Below, piece by piece: positions 9,318 to 18,640 of a stretch of 64,000 bases of DNA. This DNA is from Halorhabdus tiamatea SARL4B. GTDB lineage: Archaea > Halobacteriota > Halobacteria > Halobacteriales > Haloarculaceae. Within the stretch, counting starts at the first letter, position 1. Each line of letters starts with the position of its first letter. The notes beneath the pieces were generated by a model. That model did not search any database, was not told the DNA's origin, and worked only from the letters and a program-made list of their open reading frames with translations. A program made the translations under genes and the position numbers. Location: positions 806,001-870,000 of the forward strand of contig NC_021921.1 of NCBI RefSeq assembly GCF_000470655.1, written 5' to 3'.

Positions 9318-9324
9318 AGGGTGA
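9318..9324 (+). promoter_or_regulatory. Shine-Dalgarno site of the second surface-glycoprotein gene
   Basis: AGGGTGA ends four bases before the ATG at 9329 and matches the haloarchaeal 16S 3' end. A clear SD on a downstream operon gene supports both the start choice and cotranscription with the 6716 gene. Confidence 0.65.
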
Positions 9325-9328
9325 AAAA

Positions 9329-12076
9329 ATGAATATGAAATCACACAAGGCGATCGTACTGACAGCACTGATGGTGTTGTCGGTCTTCGCCATGCCGATG
9401 TCGGCAGCAGCACAGACCGTCGACTCGGCTGACCGTACTGTGGATACCACAGAGGTTCAGCCGGGCGACGTAGTTACTGTGACGGTTGACGTCACAGCCA
9501 CAGAGACCGGAAACATATCCGTTACAGAAGAGTTCAGTCCCGCGTTCGCGGACGTGAGCCTCACAGACCTGCACGGGACCATTCCCGCAGCGCAGGCAGC
9601 GGGCAATGAAGGAGTAACACTCGCCTACCAAGGTGAAGACTCAGTGAGTGTCACTTACGAAGTGACGATCCCGGACGACGCTGAAGCTGGAGACACCTTC
9701 ACGATCGAAGGATCCGCATCGGTTGACGGCAACGCCGCCGACACTGGCACGACCACGCTTACCGTGCCGACCGATGGAGGGAACGGCGAGGAGCCGCCCG
9801 CCGAACCGAGCGCACCCGCACCCTCGGACGTCGACACCATCTACCAGGGTGAGGAACTGACCGTCGACGTGAGCGGCACGTCCGTCGGGTCCGGCGACAT
9901 CCTCCAGATCCGTCAGGGTCTAATCGGTGAGGATGGCGATACGCTCGCCGCGACAGCGACCGTCGACGAAAACGGTATGGCCACGTTCAGCGGTGACGAC
10001 ACGGCTGAACTGGCCGCGGAAGGCGTCGATCGATACCACTTCTTCCAATCGAGTGGTGCGGAGATTGACGGGTCCCAGTTCGAAGTCGTCAAACAGGACC
10101 TCACTGCGGAAAGCTACGGGGACGTCTACTACGACAACGAGGCCCCGAGCGACAACGGCGTGACGATCTCCTCGGACAACATCGACCTTGCCGGTGGATC
10201 GTTCAACGTCACCATCGCCTCCGATGACCTCGATCAGGACGAACTGAACGAGGTCTTCGGCGGTGCGGCGTCCGCCCACGGTGACGAGAAGATCATGCTG
10301 ACGGTCGACAGCGCGGAGAAAGACTTCGATGTGGACTTCTCCGGCTACGACTACGGCACGTACAACTTCACGGTCGAATCGCTGACCTCGAACGCCGAGG
10401 ACACATTCGACATCGAATACGCTGAAGCCGGCGAAGTCTCTGCGTCGTTCGCAGATACCGTCTTCAGTCAGGAGCGCGGTGACTACGCGGAGTTCACCGT
10501 CGACCTCCAGAACACCGAATCGGCCACCGTCCACATCACGGATGGTTCCGGTGAATACGAATCGGAACTCACCGTCACGGACAGTAACGACGGCGAGGAC
10601 GCTGACGACGGACAGGTCACTGTCCAGATGAACACGTTCCTCGCTGGCGGTCACGGTGACGCCTACAGCCCGGCAGACGGCGCTGACTCCGTCACCGTCG
10701 ACAGCGACAGCGAGAGTAGCATCGGTGACTACCGTCTCGCTGCGGGTTCGTACGACCTGACGGTCACGGCCGGCGGCGAGGAGCAGGACGTCGCCACGCT
10801 CTCCCTCGAAGAACGGTCGACGACCGGAATCAGTTCGATCGTCGCACCCAGCAGCGCTGACTTCGGTAGCGCCGACGCCATCACGAACGGCTCCGAGCTC
10901 TCGGAGGTCGCCTTCGGTGACCACCTCGCGCTCGAAGTCGAAGCGTCCGGCGTCTTCACCTACCTCAACGACGACGTCAACGCGCAAGGGATGAGCATCA
11001 CCTTCTCGCAGGAGAACTTCGAAGGCCAGTACGGGAACGCCCCGACCTTCGACGTCAGCGGTAGTGCGTTCGACCTCGTCGAGGACGCGGACAACAACCG
11101 CTTCTTCGTCACGGTCGACACGGACGCGCTCGACAACGTCGATGCCGGTGACGAGTACTCTGTCACCTTCGAAATCAACGGCACCAACAACCCGTACGTC
11201 GCCGACGGTGAGACTGAGTCCGTGAGCACGACCGTCACGTTCCTCGAACGGACGAGTTCCTTCGGCGTCGTCGAAGCACCGTACCAGGTGCTCGCTACTG
11301 ACGACACCGAAGTTCGCGGTACCAGCAATCTCGCACCCGGTAGCGAGATTACTGTCCAGGCACTGAAGTCCGGTGACTTCCTCCGCCAGGACACCAGCGT
11401 CGAAGTCATGGAAGACGGCACGTGGACAGCGACGTTCGACTTCGCCGACCGTCAGGTCGGTGAAGAGTTCGACCTCTCGCTCAAGCGGGCTGGCAACACT
11501 GACGCCGTCGACGCTGTCTTCTCGGACACCGCCGAGTGGGAGACCTCCGGTGCGTCCGAAGAACTCCAGCAACGCGTTAACGAGCTCGAGACGCTCCTGA
11601 GCGAGACGATGGACGAACTCGAGCAGAAGAACGCCACGATCGAAGAGCTGCGCACGCAGCTCAACGAGAGTGGCGGCGCAAGCCAGGAACTCCTCGACCA
11701 GAAGAACGCCACGATCGAGGATCTCAACCAGCAGCTCGCACAGGCTGAGAGCGACCTGCTCAACTCGACCACCACGATCGCCGATCTCAACAGCGAGATC
11801 GAAGCGCTGAACCTCTCGGTCCGCACGCTGGAAGCGGATAACGCTGATCTCGAGAGTCAGCTCGAGAGCCTCCAGAGCACGCTCGACGAGAAGAACTCGA
11901 CGATCGAGGACCAGCAGTCCACGATCGACGAGCAGAAGTCCACGATCAGTGACCTCCAGAGCCAGCTCGAAGAGGCACAGCAGACGACGACCACTAGCGG
12001 ACCCGGCTTCACCGCCGTGCTCGCGCTGGTCGCGCTGATGGGCGCCGCACTGCTCGCCGTCCGCCGCAAGCAGTAA
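9329..12076 (+). CDS. S-layer-type surface glycoprotein with coiled-coil stalk and PGF-CTERM anchor
   Basis: Candidate major cell-surface glycoprotein (915 residues). A signal peptide (ALMVLSVFAMPMSAAA) shares LMVLSVFAM with the upstream gene product. Beta-sandwich domains of haloarchaeal S-layer type follow, including IYQGEELTVDVSG near 171 and a last domain around 645-735. Residues about 743-885 form a long coiled coil built from repeats such as QKNATIEELRTQL and QKNATIEDLNQQL, with several N-glycosylation sites (NAT, NST). A TTTTSGPGF motif near 886-894, one hydrophobic helix and RRKQ form a PGF-CTERM sorting signal, processed by archaeosortase A. Most haloarchaeal S-layer proteins have a Thr-rich stalk here, so the coiled coil is unusual. 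A terminator follows. Confidence 0.87.
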   Translation: MNMKSHKAIVLTALMVLSVFAMPMSAAAQTVDSADRTVDTTEVQPGDVVTVTVDVTATETGNISVTEEFSPAFADVSLTDLHGTIPAAQAAGNEGVTLAYQGEDSVSVTYEVTIPDDAEAGDTFTIEGSASVDGNAADTGTTTLTVPTDGGNGEEPPAEPSAPAPSDVDTIYQGEELTVDVSGTSVGSGDILQIRQGLIGEDGDTLAATATVDENGMATFSGDDTAELAAEGVDRYHFFQSSGAEIDGSQFEVVKQDLTAESYGDVYYDNEAPSDNGVTISSDNIDLAGGSFNVTIASDDLDQDELNEVFGGAASAHGDEKIMLTVDSAEKDFDVDFSGYDYGTYNFTVESLTSNAEDTFDIEYAEAGEVSASFADTVFSQERGDYAEFTVDLQNTESATVHITDGSGEYESELTVTDSNDGEDADDGQVTVQMNTFLAGGHGDAYSPADGADSVTVDSDSESSIGDYRLAAGSYDLTVTAGGEEQDVATLSLEERSTTGISSIVAPSSADFGSADAITNGSELSEVAFGDHLALEVEASGVFTYLNDDVNAQGMSITFSQENFEGQYGNAPTFDVSGSAFDLVEDADNNRFFVTVDTDALDNVDAGDEYSVTFEINGTNNPYVADGETESVSTTVTFLERTSSFGVVEAPYQVLATDDTEVRGTSNLAPGSEITVQALKSGDFLRQDTSVEVMEDGTWTATFDFADRQVGEEFDLSLKRAGNTDAVDAVFSDTAEWETSGASEELQQRVNELETLLSETMDELEQKNATIEELRTQLNESGGASQELLDQKNATIEDLNQQLAQAESDLLNSTTTIADLNSEIEALNLSVRTLEADNADLESQLESLQSTLDEKNSTIEDQQSTIDEQKSTISDLQSQLEEAQQTTTTSGPGFTAVLALVALMGAALLAVRRKQ

Positions 12077-12099
12077 GGCCGCCATCCGAACCACGACTG

Positions 12100-12140
12100 A
12101 CCGCCGAAAGCGGTTCTGACGCACGCGGCTTTCATTTTTT
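12100..12140 (+). terminator. Hairpin and T-tract terminator of the surface-glycoprotein operon
   Basis: ACCGC (12100-12104) pairs with GCGGT (12110-12114) around a CGAAA loop, and the T-rich TTTCATTTTTT lies at 12130-12140. The position just after the operon and before CheF fits termination. Confidence 0.6.
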
Positions 12141-12248
12141 AGCGCGCTACCCTCGAACAGCGACAGGGCTGTGCGTGAACCCAAGCCGGACGGCCGAAAC
12201 GCCTAATCGCCCGGGCGCTGTAGCCACAGGATAGCGAGACCACGAACG

Positions 12249-13112
12249 ATGAGCGAGGGCGAACGCAAGTTGATGGACGACCGGGGGCAGTACCTCCAGG
12301 CAGTCACAGAGGGGAGAGACGTCCAGGACGCCGATTGGACGCAGTGTCGAATCCTCCTCACCACCGAGCGGGTCGCCCTCGTCGCCGACGAGAAACGGGT
12401 CATTCCCCTCTCGGAAATCGACAACGTCGGCGGTCGCTACGACGTCAACCAGAACGCCGCGGGCGTGGCGAGTTACGTCACGCTTCACATTGGGGACGAC
12501 GTCGTGCTCTTGCGGGCCCCGGAACAGGACGCCTTCGAGACGGACCTCTACCGGGCGTTTCTCGACAACACCATCGTCTACGTGAAACACCCGGCCGTGA
12601 AGGGCGGCGTCGTCCAGGGGGCGGAGTGGCAGCGCGCGAAGATCAAGCTGACCGACGAGGCGGTCAAACTTGCCGTCGAAGACGGCCAGTACGTCACTAT
12701 CGGTCGGGACGACATCGGCGACGTCGAGACCGACGACCGGACCGTCGACGGGACCGAACGGCGAGTCTTCGAGGTCGAACATACTGATAGCGAGGACCGG
12801 AGCGTCGAGACGCACCTCACGGGCGAGGGCCAGCAGATCACGATTCTCGAGGCGATCTTCGAGGAGGGCGTCGAGCGCAATCGCGCGAACCTCGACCTCT
12901 CACCGACCGAACAGCAGATCGTGATGGCGCTGCATTCGGGCGTCTCGCCGTTCGACGTACCGGAGTTCGTCGACGAAGACGTCGAGGACATCGAGGAGAT
13001 TTTCGACCGGTTGATCGAACTCGACGTGATCGAGACCATCCGCGAGCGGACAGAGGTCGAGATCACGTCCCGGGGTCGACAGGTCGCCAGCGAGGAGATG
13101 GGATCGCAGTAG
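12249..13112 (+). CDS. cheF: CheF, taxis adaptor between Che proteins and the archaellum
   Basis: A soluble archaeal taxis protein (DUF439 family) known to bind CheY and the archaellum switch ArlCDE. The 287 residues match the family length. An N-terminal beta-rich region has RILLTTERVALV and RVIPLSEID-type strands, a second similar half has KIKLTDEAVKLAVEDG and YVTIGRDDIGDVE, and a C-terminal winged-helix-like region begins near LSPTEQQIVMALHSGV. No other che or archaellum genes are in the window, so this is an isolated copy, either the only CheF or one of several paralogues. Confidence 0.88.
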   Translation: MSEGERKLMDDRGQYLQAVTEGRDVQDADWTQCRILLTTERVALVADEKRVIPLSEIDNVGGRYDVNQNAAGVASYVTLHIGDDVVLLRAPEQDAFETDLYRAFLDNTIVYVKHPAVKGGVVQGAEWQRAKIKLTDEAVKLAVEDGQYVTIGRDDIGDVETDDRTVDGTERRVFEVEHTDSEDRSVETHLTGEGQQITILEAIFEEGVERNRANLDLSPTEQQIVMALHSGVSPFDVPEFVDEDVEDIEEIFDRLIELDVIETIRERTEVEITSRGRQVASEEMGSQ

Positions 13113-13209
13113 CGAGCCCGGACCCGTGGAGGACCGGCCGAACCTACGACGCCAGCGCACGTTTTGTAGAACCCATTAGCTTCAAACCCGATCCCCGCCT
13201 GGACATAGT

Positions 13210-14403
13210 ATGAGCAGCCATACGGCAGTCGTCCTCGCGGCCGGCGAAGGGACGAGACTCCGCCCGCTGACCCGGAACCGACCCAAGCCGATGCTCCCGG
13301 CTGGCAACCGGCCGATTCTGGAGTACGTCCTCGACGCGCTCGTCGAGGCTGGGATCGAGGAACTCGTCCTCGTCGTCGGCTACGAACGCGATCGCGTCCA
13401 GAATCACGTCGGCCCGACCTACCGGGGACGTCCTGTCACGTACGTCCACCAGGAGAAGCAACTCGGCACTGGCCACGCCTTACGTGAGGCCCGCGACGTC
13501 GTCGAAGGGCCACTGGCCGTCGTCAACGGCGATACGCTGATCGACCCGACGATCGTCGCGGACGTTCTCGAACGCTTCGAGACGAGCGAGGACGAGGCGA
13601 CGCTCGCGGTCCTCGACGGGCCGGATCCCGCGGACTACGGGGCCGTCCTCCTCGAAAACGGAACAGTCACGGACCTGGTCGAAAAGCCCGACGCCGGCGA
13701 GTATCGCTACATCAACGCGGGCGTCTACGCGTTCGCGCCGTCGATCTTCGAGGCGATCGAGGCGACGCCACGCGAGGACGGCGAACTCTCGCTGACTGAT
13801 GCTTTGGAGGACGCGATCGAGGACGGCTACGTCGGGGCAGTCGAGACCGACGGAATCTGGGTCGACGCGACCTATCCGTGGGACCTCCTCGAACTGGCGC
13901 GAGAAGTCCTCGCTGATGGCCGACTCGACCCTCCGGAATCGAGCGAGCAGGTCTGGATCGACGCGAGCGCGTCCGTCCACGACGCGGCGACGATCCAGCC
14001 GCCGGCAGTCGTCGGTCCGGACTGTGAGGTCGGGGCTGGCGCAGTGATCGGGCCGAACGTCGCACTCGGCCGGAACGTGACCGTCGGTGCGAACGCGACG
14101 CTCTCGAGGGCTGTCGTCGACGACGACAGCCGAATCGGCCCCGGGTCGACGCTGCTCGACGCCGTCGTCGGGCAGGCGGCCACCCTCGGACCGAACGCGG
14201 TCGTCTCGGGCGGGCCGGGAGACGTTCGCGTCGGGACAGAGATCTTCGAGGACGCACCGCTGGGCGCACTGCTGGCCGACCGAGTCGAGGCCGACGGCGA
14301 CGTCAGCTTCGCGCCGGGGACACTGGTCGGGCCGAACGCCCACCTGGCGACCGGGGTCACCGTCGACGGCTACGTGGCCGAAGGCGCGGAGGTGCGGCGC
14401 TGA
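13210..14403 (+). CDS. glmU: Bifunctional sugar-1-phosphate nucleotidylyltransferase/acetyltransferase, GlmU-like
   Basis: Makes a nucleotide sugar, probably UDP-GlcNAc from GlcN-1-P or GlcNAc-1-P. The N-terminal nucleotidyltransferase domain (1 to about 235) starts with VVLAAGEGTRLRPLT and RPKPMLP, the classic signature. The C-terminal half (about 250-397) shows the hexapeptide pattern of a left-handed beta helix, for example VGPDCEVGAGAVIGPNVALG. Its TGA overlaps the ATG of glmS (TGATG), so the two are translationally coupled and supply amino sugars for surface glycans. The precise sugar is inferred; archaeal members may use Glc-1-P or other substrates. Confidence 0.88.
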   Translation: MSSHTAVVLAAGEGTRLRPLTRNRPKPMLPAGNRPILEYVLDALVEAGIEELVLVVGYERDRVQNHVGPTYRGRPVTYVHQEKQLGTGHALREARDVVEGPLAVVNGDTLIDPTIVADVLERFETSEDEATLAVLDGPDPADYGAVLLENGTVTDLVEKPDAGEYRYINAGVYAFAPSIFEAIEATPREDGELSLTDALEDAIEDGYVGAVETDGIWVDATYPWDLLELAREVLADGRLDPPESSEQVWIDASASVHDAATIQPPAVVGPDCEVGAGAVIGPNVALGRNVTVGANATLSRAVVDDDSRIGPGSTLLDAVVGQAATLGPNAVVSGGPGDVRVGTEIFEDAPLGALLADRVEADGDVSFAPGTLVGPNAHLATGVTVDGYVAEGAEVRR

Positions 14404-16208
14404 TGTGTGGGATCATCGGCTGTGTGGGCCGAGGAACAGAGACGACAGACGTCCTCGTCGACGGCCTCTCGACCCTGGAGTACCGCGGGTACGACTCGGC
14501 GGGCGTCGCGCTGGCCGACGGCGACATCGAGGTCACCAAGCGCTCGGGGACGATCGACGACCTCAGAGAGGCGGTTGCCGCCGAGGGGCCGGCGGGAGAG
14601 TTCGGCATCGGCCACACCCGCTGGAGCACGCACGGGCCGCCGACCGACGAGAATGCCCATCCCCACACCGACTGTACCGGCGACGTCGCCGTCGTCCACA
14701 ACGGCATCATCGAGAACTATCAGGAACTCAGAGACGAACTCGGAGCGGATCACGAGTTCAAGAGCGAGACGGACACCGAAGTCGTCCCACACCTGATCGA
14801 GGAGGCCCTCGAGGCGGGAGCCGATCCCGAGACCGCCGTGCGCGAAGCTGTTTCCCGGCTCGAGGGGAGCTTCGCCGTCGCCGTCGTGATCGCCGGCACG
14901 GAGTCGGTCTTTGCGGCCAGACACGACTCGCCACTCGTGCTCGGACTCGGGAGCGACGGCGAGGGACCGACCGATGCCTACTATCTCGCGAGTGACGTCC
15001 CGGCGTTTCGGGCGTACACCGACCGGGTCGTCTACCTCGAGGACGGCGAGTTCGCCCGGCTCTCGCCCGACGGCTGGACGGTCACGACCATCGACGGCGA
15101 GCCAGTCGAGAAGACGGTCGACGTCGTCGAGTGGGACCCCGAGGAGACGGGCAAGGCTGGCTACGACCACTTCATGCAGAAGGAGATCAACGAACAGCCC
15201 CGGTCACTGCGCCAGGGACTCTCCGAGCGGGTCGACGAACTCGCCGGCGAGGTCGACATCGGCGACCTGGCGTACCTCAACCCCCGTGGCGTCCAGCTTG
15301 TCGCTTGCGGGACGAGCTATCACGCGGCACTGTACGGCGCAGCGCTGTTTCGAGAGGCCGGCGTCCCGGCCCAGGCGTTCCTGGCCCACGAGTACGCGAG
15401 TGCGCCGCCGCCGGTCGGTGACGACCTCGTGATCGGCGTGACCCAGAGCGGCGAGACGGCCGATACGCTCTCGGCGCTCCGGGCGGCCCGCTCGAAGGGC
15501 GCGACGACGCTCGCGGTCACCAACGTCGTCGGCTCGACGGCGGCCCGCGAGTGCGATCACGTCTTCTACATCAAGGCCGGCCCGGAGATCGGCGTCGCCG
15601 CCACCAAGACCTTCGCCTCGCAGTTGACGGCGCTCAACCTGCTGGCGACCGGCATGGTCCCGACCAAGGACGACCGCGAGTCGATTGCCGCACTCAGGGA
15701 TCTCCCCGCCGACGTCCAGGAAGTCCTCGACGACTCGTCGGCCGAGGCCGTCGCCGAAGAATACCTCGACAGCGACGCCTACTTCTTCCTGGGCCGGGGG
15801 CTCCAGTACCCCGTCGCCCTGGAGGGCGCACTCAAGATGAAGGAGATCACGTACAAACACGCCGAGGGCTTCGCCGCCGGCGAGTTGAAACACGGCCCGC
15901 TCGCGCTCGTGACGGCGAACACCCCCGTCTTCGCGTTGGTGACCGGCGACGGCGAACAGGCCCGCAAGACCATCGGCAACGTCAAGGAAGTCGAGGCGCG
16001 TGACGCGCCGGTCGTCGCCGTCACCGACGGCCAGAGCGACGTCGAACGCTACGCCGATCACGTCCTCACGGTCCCGGAAAGTTCGCCCCGGACGGCCGCG
16101 GTGCTGAGCAACGTCCAGTTGCAACTCGCGGCCTACCACACCGCCGCGAAACTCGGGCGGTCGATCGACAAGCCCCGGAACCTGGCGAAAAGCGTGACCG
16201 TGGAGTGA
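14403..16208 (+). CDS. glmS: Glutamine-fructose-6-phosphate aminotransferase (isomerizing)
   Basis: Converts fructose-6-phosphate and glutamine to glucosamine-6-phosphate, the first committed amino-sugar step. The start is fixed by MCGIIGC, where Cys2 is the class II amidotransferase nucleophile after Met removal. The glutaminase domain spans about 2-220 (HTRWSTHG, HNGIIENYQEL). Two SIS sugar-isomerase domains follow (ACGTSYHAALYG and ALEGALKMKEITYKHAE). The ending ends in KPRNLAKSVTVE, typical of GlmS. The 601 residues are the normal length. The gene overlaps glmU-like by one base. Confidence 0.97.
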   Translation: MCGIIGCVGRGTETTDVLVDGLSTLEYRGYDSAGVALADGDIEVTKRSGTIDDLREAVAAEGPAGEFGIGHTRWSTHGPPTDENAHPHTDCTGDVAVVHNGIIENYQELRDELGADHEFKSETDTEVVPHLIEEALEAGADPETAVREAVSRLEGSFAVAVVIAGTESVFAARHDSPLVLGLGSDGEGPTDAYYLASDVPAFRAYTDRVVYLEDGEFARLSPDGWTVTTIDGEPVEKTVDVVEWDPEETGKAGYDHFMQKEINEQPRSLRQGLSERVDELAGEVDIGDLAYLNPRGVQLVACGTSYHAALYGAALFREAGVPAQAFLAHEYASAPPPVGDDLVIGVTQSGETADTLSALRAARSKGATTLAVTNVVGSTAARECDHVFYIKAGPEIGVAATKTFASQLTALNLLATGMVPTKDDRESIAALRDLPADVQEVLDDSSAEAVAEEYLDSDAYFFLGRGLQYPVALEGALKMKEITYKHAEGFAAGELKHGPLALVTANTPVFALVTGDGEQARKTIGNVKEVEARDAPVVAVTDGQSDVERYADHVLTVPESSPRTAAVLSNVQLQLAAYHTAAKLGRSIDKPRNLAKSVTVE

Positions 16209-16268
16209 GCGTCGGCCGGGTGGCCAAGCGAAACCACTTTACACGCCGTGTTCGACCGGTGACATAGC

Positions 16269-18599
16269 ATGGAGATCATCGACAAGCAGGGCCGGTTGTT
16301 CGGGACGGTGAACGTCGTCGATGCTCTCGTCGTCCTCCTGGTTCTCGCGGTCGGTGTCGCCGGAATCGCATTACTCTTCGGTGGTGATGGTGGTGGTGGG
16401 CCGACGGGACCGACCGAAACCCGATACGTCACACTCGACGCCGGCGTCCAGCCGGAGTACGTCGTCGGGGCGGTCGAATCCGGTGACAACGTCACGCTCG
16501 ATGGCGCATACGAGGGCGCGAACGTCACAGACACCTACTTCACGTCGGCCGGGAACGGGACCAGCGCAGTGCTCCGAGTGGAAATCACTCACGCTGCGAA
16601 CACGACGGCCACGGTCGACGGCGAGCCGCTTCGGATCGGCCGCCGACTCGGGGTCGAAAACGACGCGTACATCTTGAACGGGACGATTCGTGGTGTCAGC
16701 ACCGAGCCGGACCTCCCGACGGCGGACCGGCGAGTCGTCCTCCGTGGGACGACCGCCGACGGCATCGCGAGCGAGATCACCGCCGGCGAGGAGATCGAGG
16801 TCGCTGGTAGCCGGGTCGCGACCGTCGAAGACGTGGCGGTGTACGACGCCCAGCAGCCCGGACGGCGAACGCTCTATCTCGACGCCAGCCTCCGAACGTA
16901 CGTCACCAGCGATGGGGTCAGATTCGGCAATACCCGGGTCGAGACCGACCGGACGCTGTCGCTGCCGATTGCGGGCGTCCAGTTCAGCGGGACGATCGAC
17001 CGCGTCGGCGGCGGCCTCGAACGGACCACCGAATCAGTACTCACGACGAGCGTCGTTGACGCCGACGTCGCCCGGCAGATCGAGACCGGCGACACCTACG
17101 AGGTGGCGGGCCACCCGATCGCGACAGTCGAGAACGTCACCGCCTACGACACCGGGAATCCAGACCGCAAACGCGTCTACCTCGGCATGTCCGTCGAGAC
17201 CCTCGGGTACACCGACGGGCACCAGTTCGGGTCCCAGACACTCAGGCGAGGCGCGACGTTACCGTTCCGAACAGACAGCTATGAGTTCACCAGTGAGATT
17301 CGTCAGCTTGGAACAGCAGACTTAGCGAGGACGGGCGAATCCGTGATCGTTCGCAACGTCGTCTCGGCGGAGACGGCCAGGCAAATCGAGACCGGAGATA
17401 CCTACGAAGTGGCGGGCCATTCGATTGCCACTGTCGAGGACGTCATCGCCTACGAGACGAACGATCCGGATCGTAAACGCGTCCACGTCGGACTCTCCGT
17501 CGAGACACTCGGCTACGGCGAGCGAACCCAGTTCGGAACACAGCCGATCGAAGACGGAGTGACGCTCCCATTCAGGACGGACCAGTACGACTTCAGCGGC
17601 GAAGTCACCCGCGTCGGGACCGCAGACCTGCAGGTGACCACTGAAGCGGTGCTGGTCACCGACGTAGTCGACGCCGAAGACGCACGGGCGATGCAGGAAG
17701 GTGACACCTACGACGTTGCTGGCCACTCGATTGCCACCGTCGAGGACGTCATCGCCTACGACACCGGGAACCCCGACCGCAAACGCGTCTACGTCGGCCT
17801 CTCGGTCGAGACACTCGGCTATGGAGAGGAGCCGCGTTTCGATACGCGGACCGTTCAACCGGGCACGACACTCCCCTTCCGGATGGAACGCTACGACTTC
17901 AGCGGCGAAGTAACCCGTGTCGGGACCGCAGACCTTCAGGTGACGTCCCAGGACGTGCTCGTGACGGACGTGGTCGAGACGTCCACCGCAGCGGCGGTGA
18001 GCGAGGGTGACGCGTATCGCGTCAGCGATCGGACGGTCGCAACCGTCGAGAACGTCGCCGTCTACGGGACGAGTAACCCGGACCGCAAACGCGTCTACGT
18101 CGGCCTCTCGGTCGAGGCGCTCGGGTACGGAGAACGCCCGCAGTTCGGGGCGAACAACCCACTGGAAGAAGGAGTGACACTACCGTTCCGCACGCTCACC
18201 TACGAACTGAACGGCCAGATCGTCCGACTCGACGCGCTCGAGCAGCGCGGGCAGGCGACGACCCGCACGGTCACACTCGAGATGGAGAATGTGGTCCCCA
18301 GCCGAGCAGACAGCGTCGAGGCTGGCCAGACCGAGACGAACGCCGGACAGACGATCGCCCAGGTCAACGACGTGACGGTCCAGCCGGCCGTGATTACGCT
18401 CACAAGCGAGGACGGGAACATCTACGAGCGCGAACACCCGGTGAACAAGGACGTCACGCTCACCGCCGCGTTGCAGGTCCGAGAGGACGATCGGACGACC
18501 CGATTCAAAGGCCGAGCCGTGCAGGAAGGCGATAGCATTACCCTCGACCTTGGGGTGACGACCATCCGGGCGACAATCGTCGACCTCGACGCCGCGTGA
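16269..18599 (+). CDS. Membrane-anchored protein with about seven tandem DUF4330-like repeats
   Basis: The N-terminus (IIDKQGRLFGTVNVVDALVV) is the DUF4330 signature with one transmembrane helix at about 15-38. The rest, probably outside the cell, is a tandem array of 101-106 residue units beginning near residues 68, 171, 272, 374, 476, 578 and 684. Typical unit text is GDTYEVAGHxIATVE, then NPDRKRVYVGLSVETLGYGE, then LPFRT. The four central units are very similar even in DNA (period about 306 bases), implying recent duplication. The usual DUF4330 protein, as I recall it, carries one such unit. The gene lies between glmS and a sugar transferase, suggesting a role in envelope glycan, but no catalytic motif is seen. 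Confidence 0.8.
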   Translation: MEIIDKQGRLFGTVNVVDALVVLLVLAVGVAGIALLFGGDGGGGPTGPTETRYVTLDAGVQPEYVVGAVESGDNVTLDGAYEGANVTDTYFTSAGNGTSAVLRVEITHAANTTATVDGEPLRIGRRLGVENDAYILNGTIRGVSTEPDLPTADRRVVLRGTTADGIASEITAGEEIEVAGSRVATVEDVAVYDAQQPGRRTLYLDASLRTYVTSDGVRFGNTRVETDRTLSLPIAGVQFSGTIDRVGGGLERTTESVLTTSVVDADVARQIETGDTYEVAGHPIATVENVTAYDTGNPDRKRVYLGMSVETLGYTDGHQFGSQTLRRGATLPFRTDSYEFTSEIRQLGTADLARTGESVIVRNVVSAETARQIETGDTYEVAGHSIATVEDVIAYETNDPDRKRVHVGLSVETLGYGERTQFGTQPIEDGVTLPFRTDQYDFSGEVTRVGTADLQVTTEAVLVTDVVDAEDARAMQEGDTYDVAGHSIATVEDVIAYDTGNPDRKRVYVGLSVETLGYGEEPRFDTRTVQPGTTLPFRMERYDFSGEVTRVGTADLQVTSQDVLVTDVVETSTAAAVSEGDAYRVSDRTVATVENVAVYGTSNPDRKRVYVGLSVEALGYGERPQFGANNPLEEGVTLPFRTLTYELNGQIVRLDALEQRGQATTRTVTLEMENVVPSRADSVEAGQTETNAGQTIAQVNDVTVQPAVITLTSEDGNIYEREHPVNKDVTLTAALQVREDDRTTRFKGRAVQEGDSITLDLGVTTIRATIVDLDAA
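16779..18330 (+). repeat. In-frame tandem repeat array of about 306-bp units
   Basis: Units begin near 16779, 17082, 17388, 17694 and 18000. Blocks such as TCGAGGACGTCATCGCCTAC recur almost unchanged in adjacent units, so this is DNA-level duplication inside the DUF4330-like gene, not only protein similarity. The outermost units are more diverged. Confidence 0.75.
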
Positions 18600-18640
18600 G
18601 CCTGCCGCAATACCGACCCGACCACCACCCAGATTGACCA

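Noticed and set aside
16779-18330. Regular repeats as a CRISPR array
   Set aside because: Units are about 306 bases, in frame and protein coding; there are no short repeats with unique spacers and no cas genes in the window.
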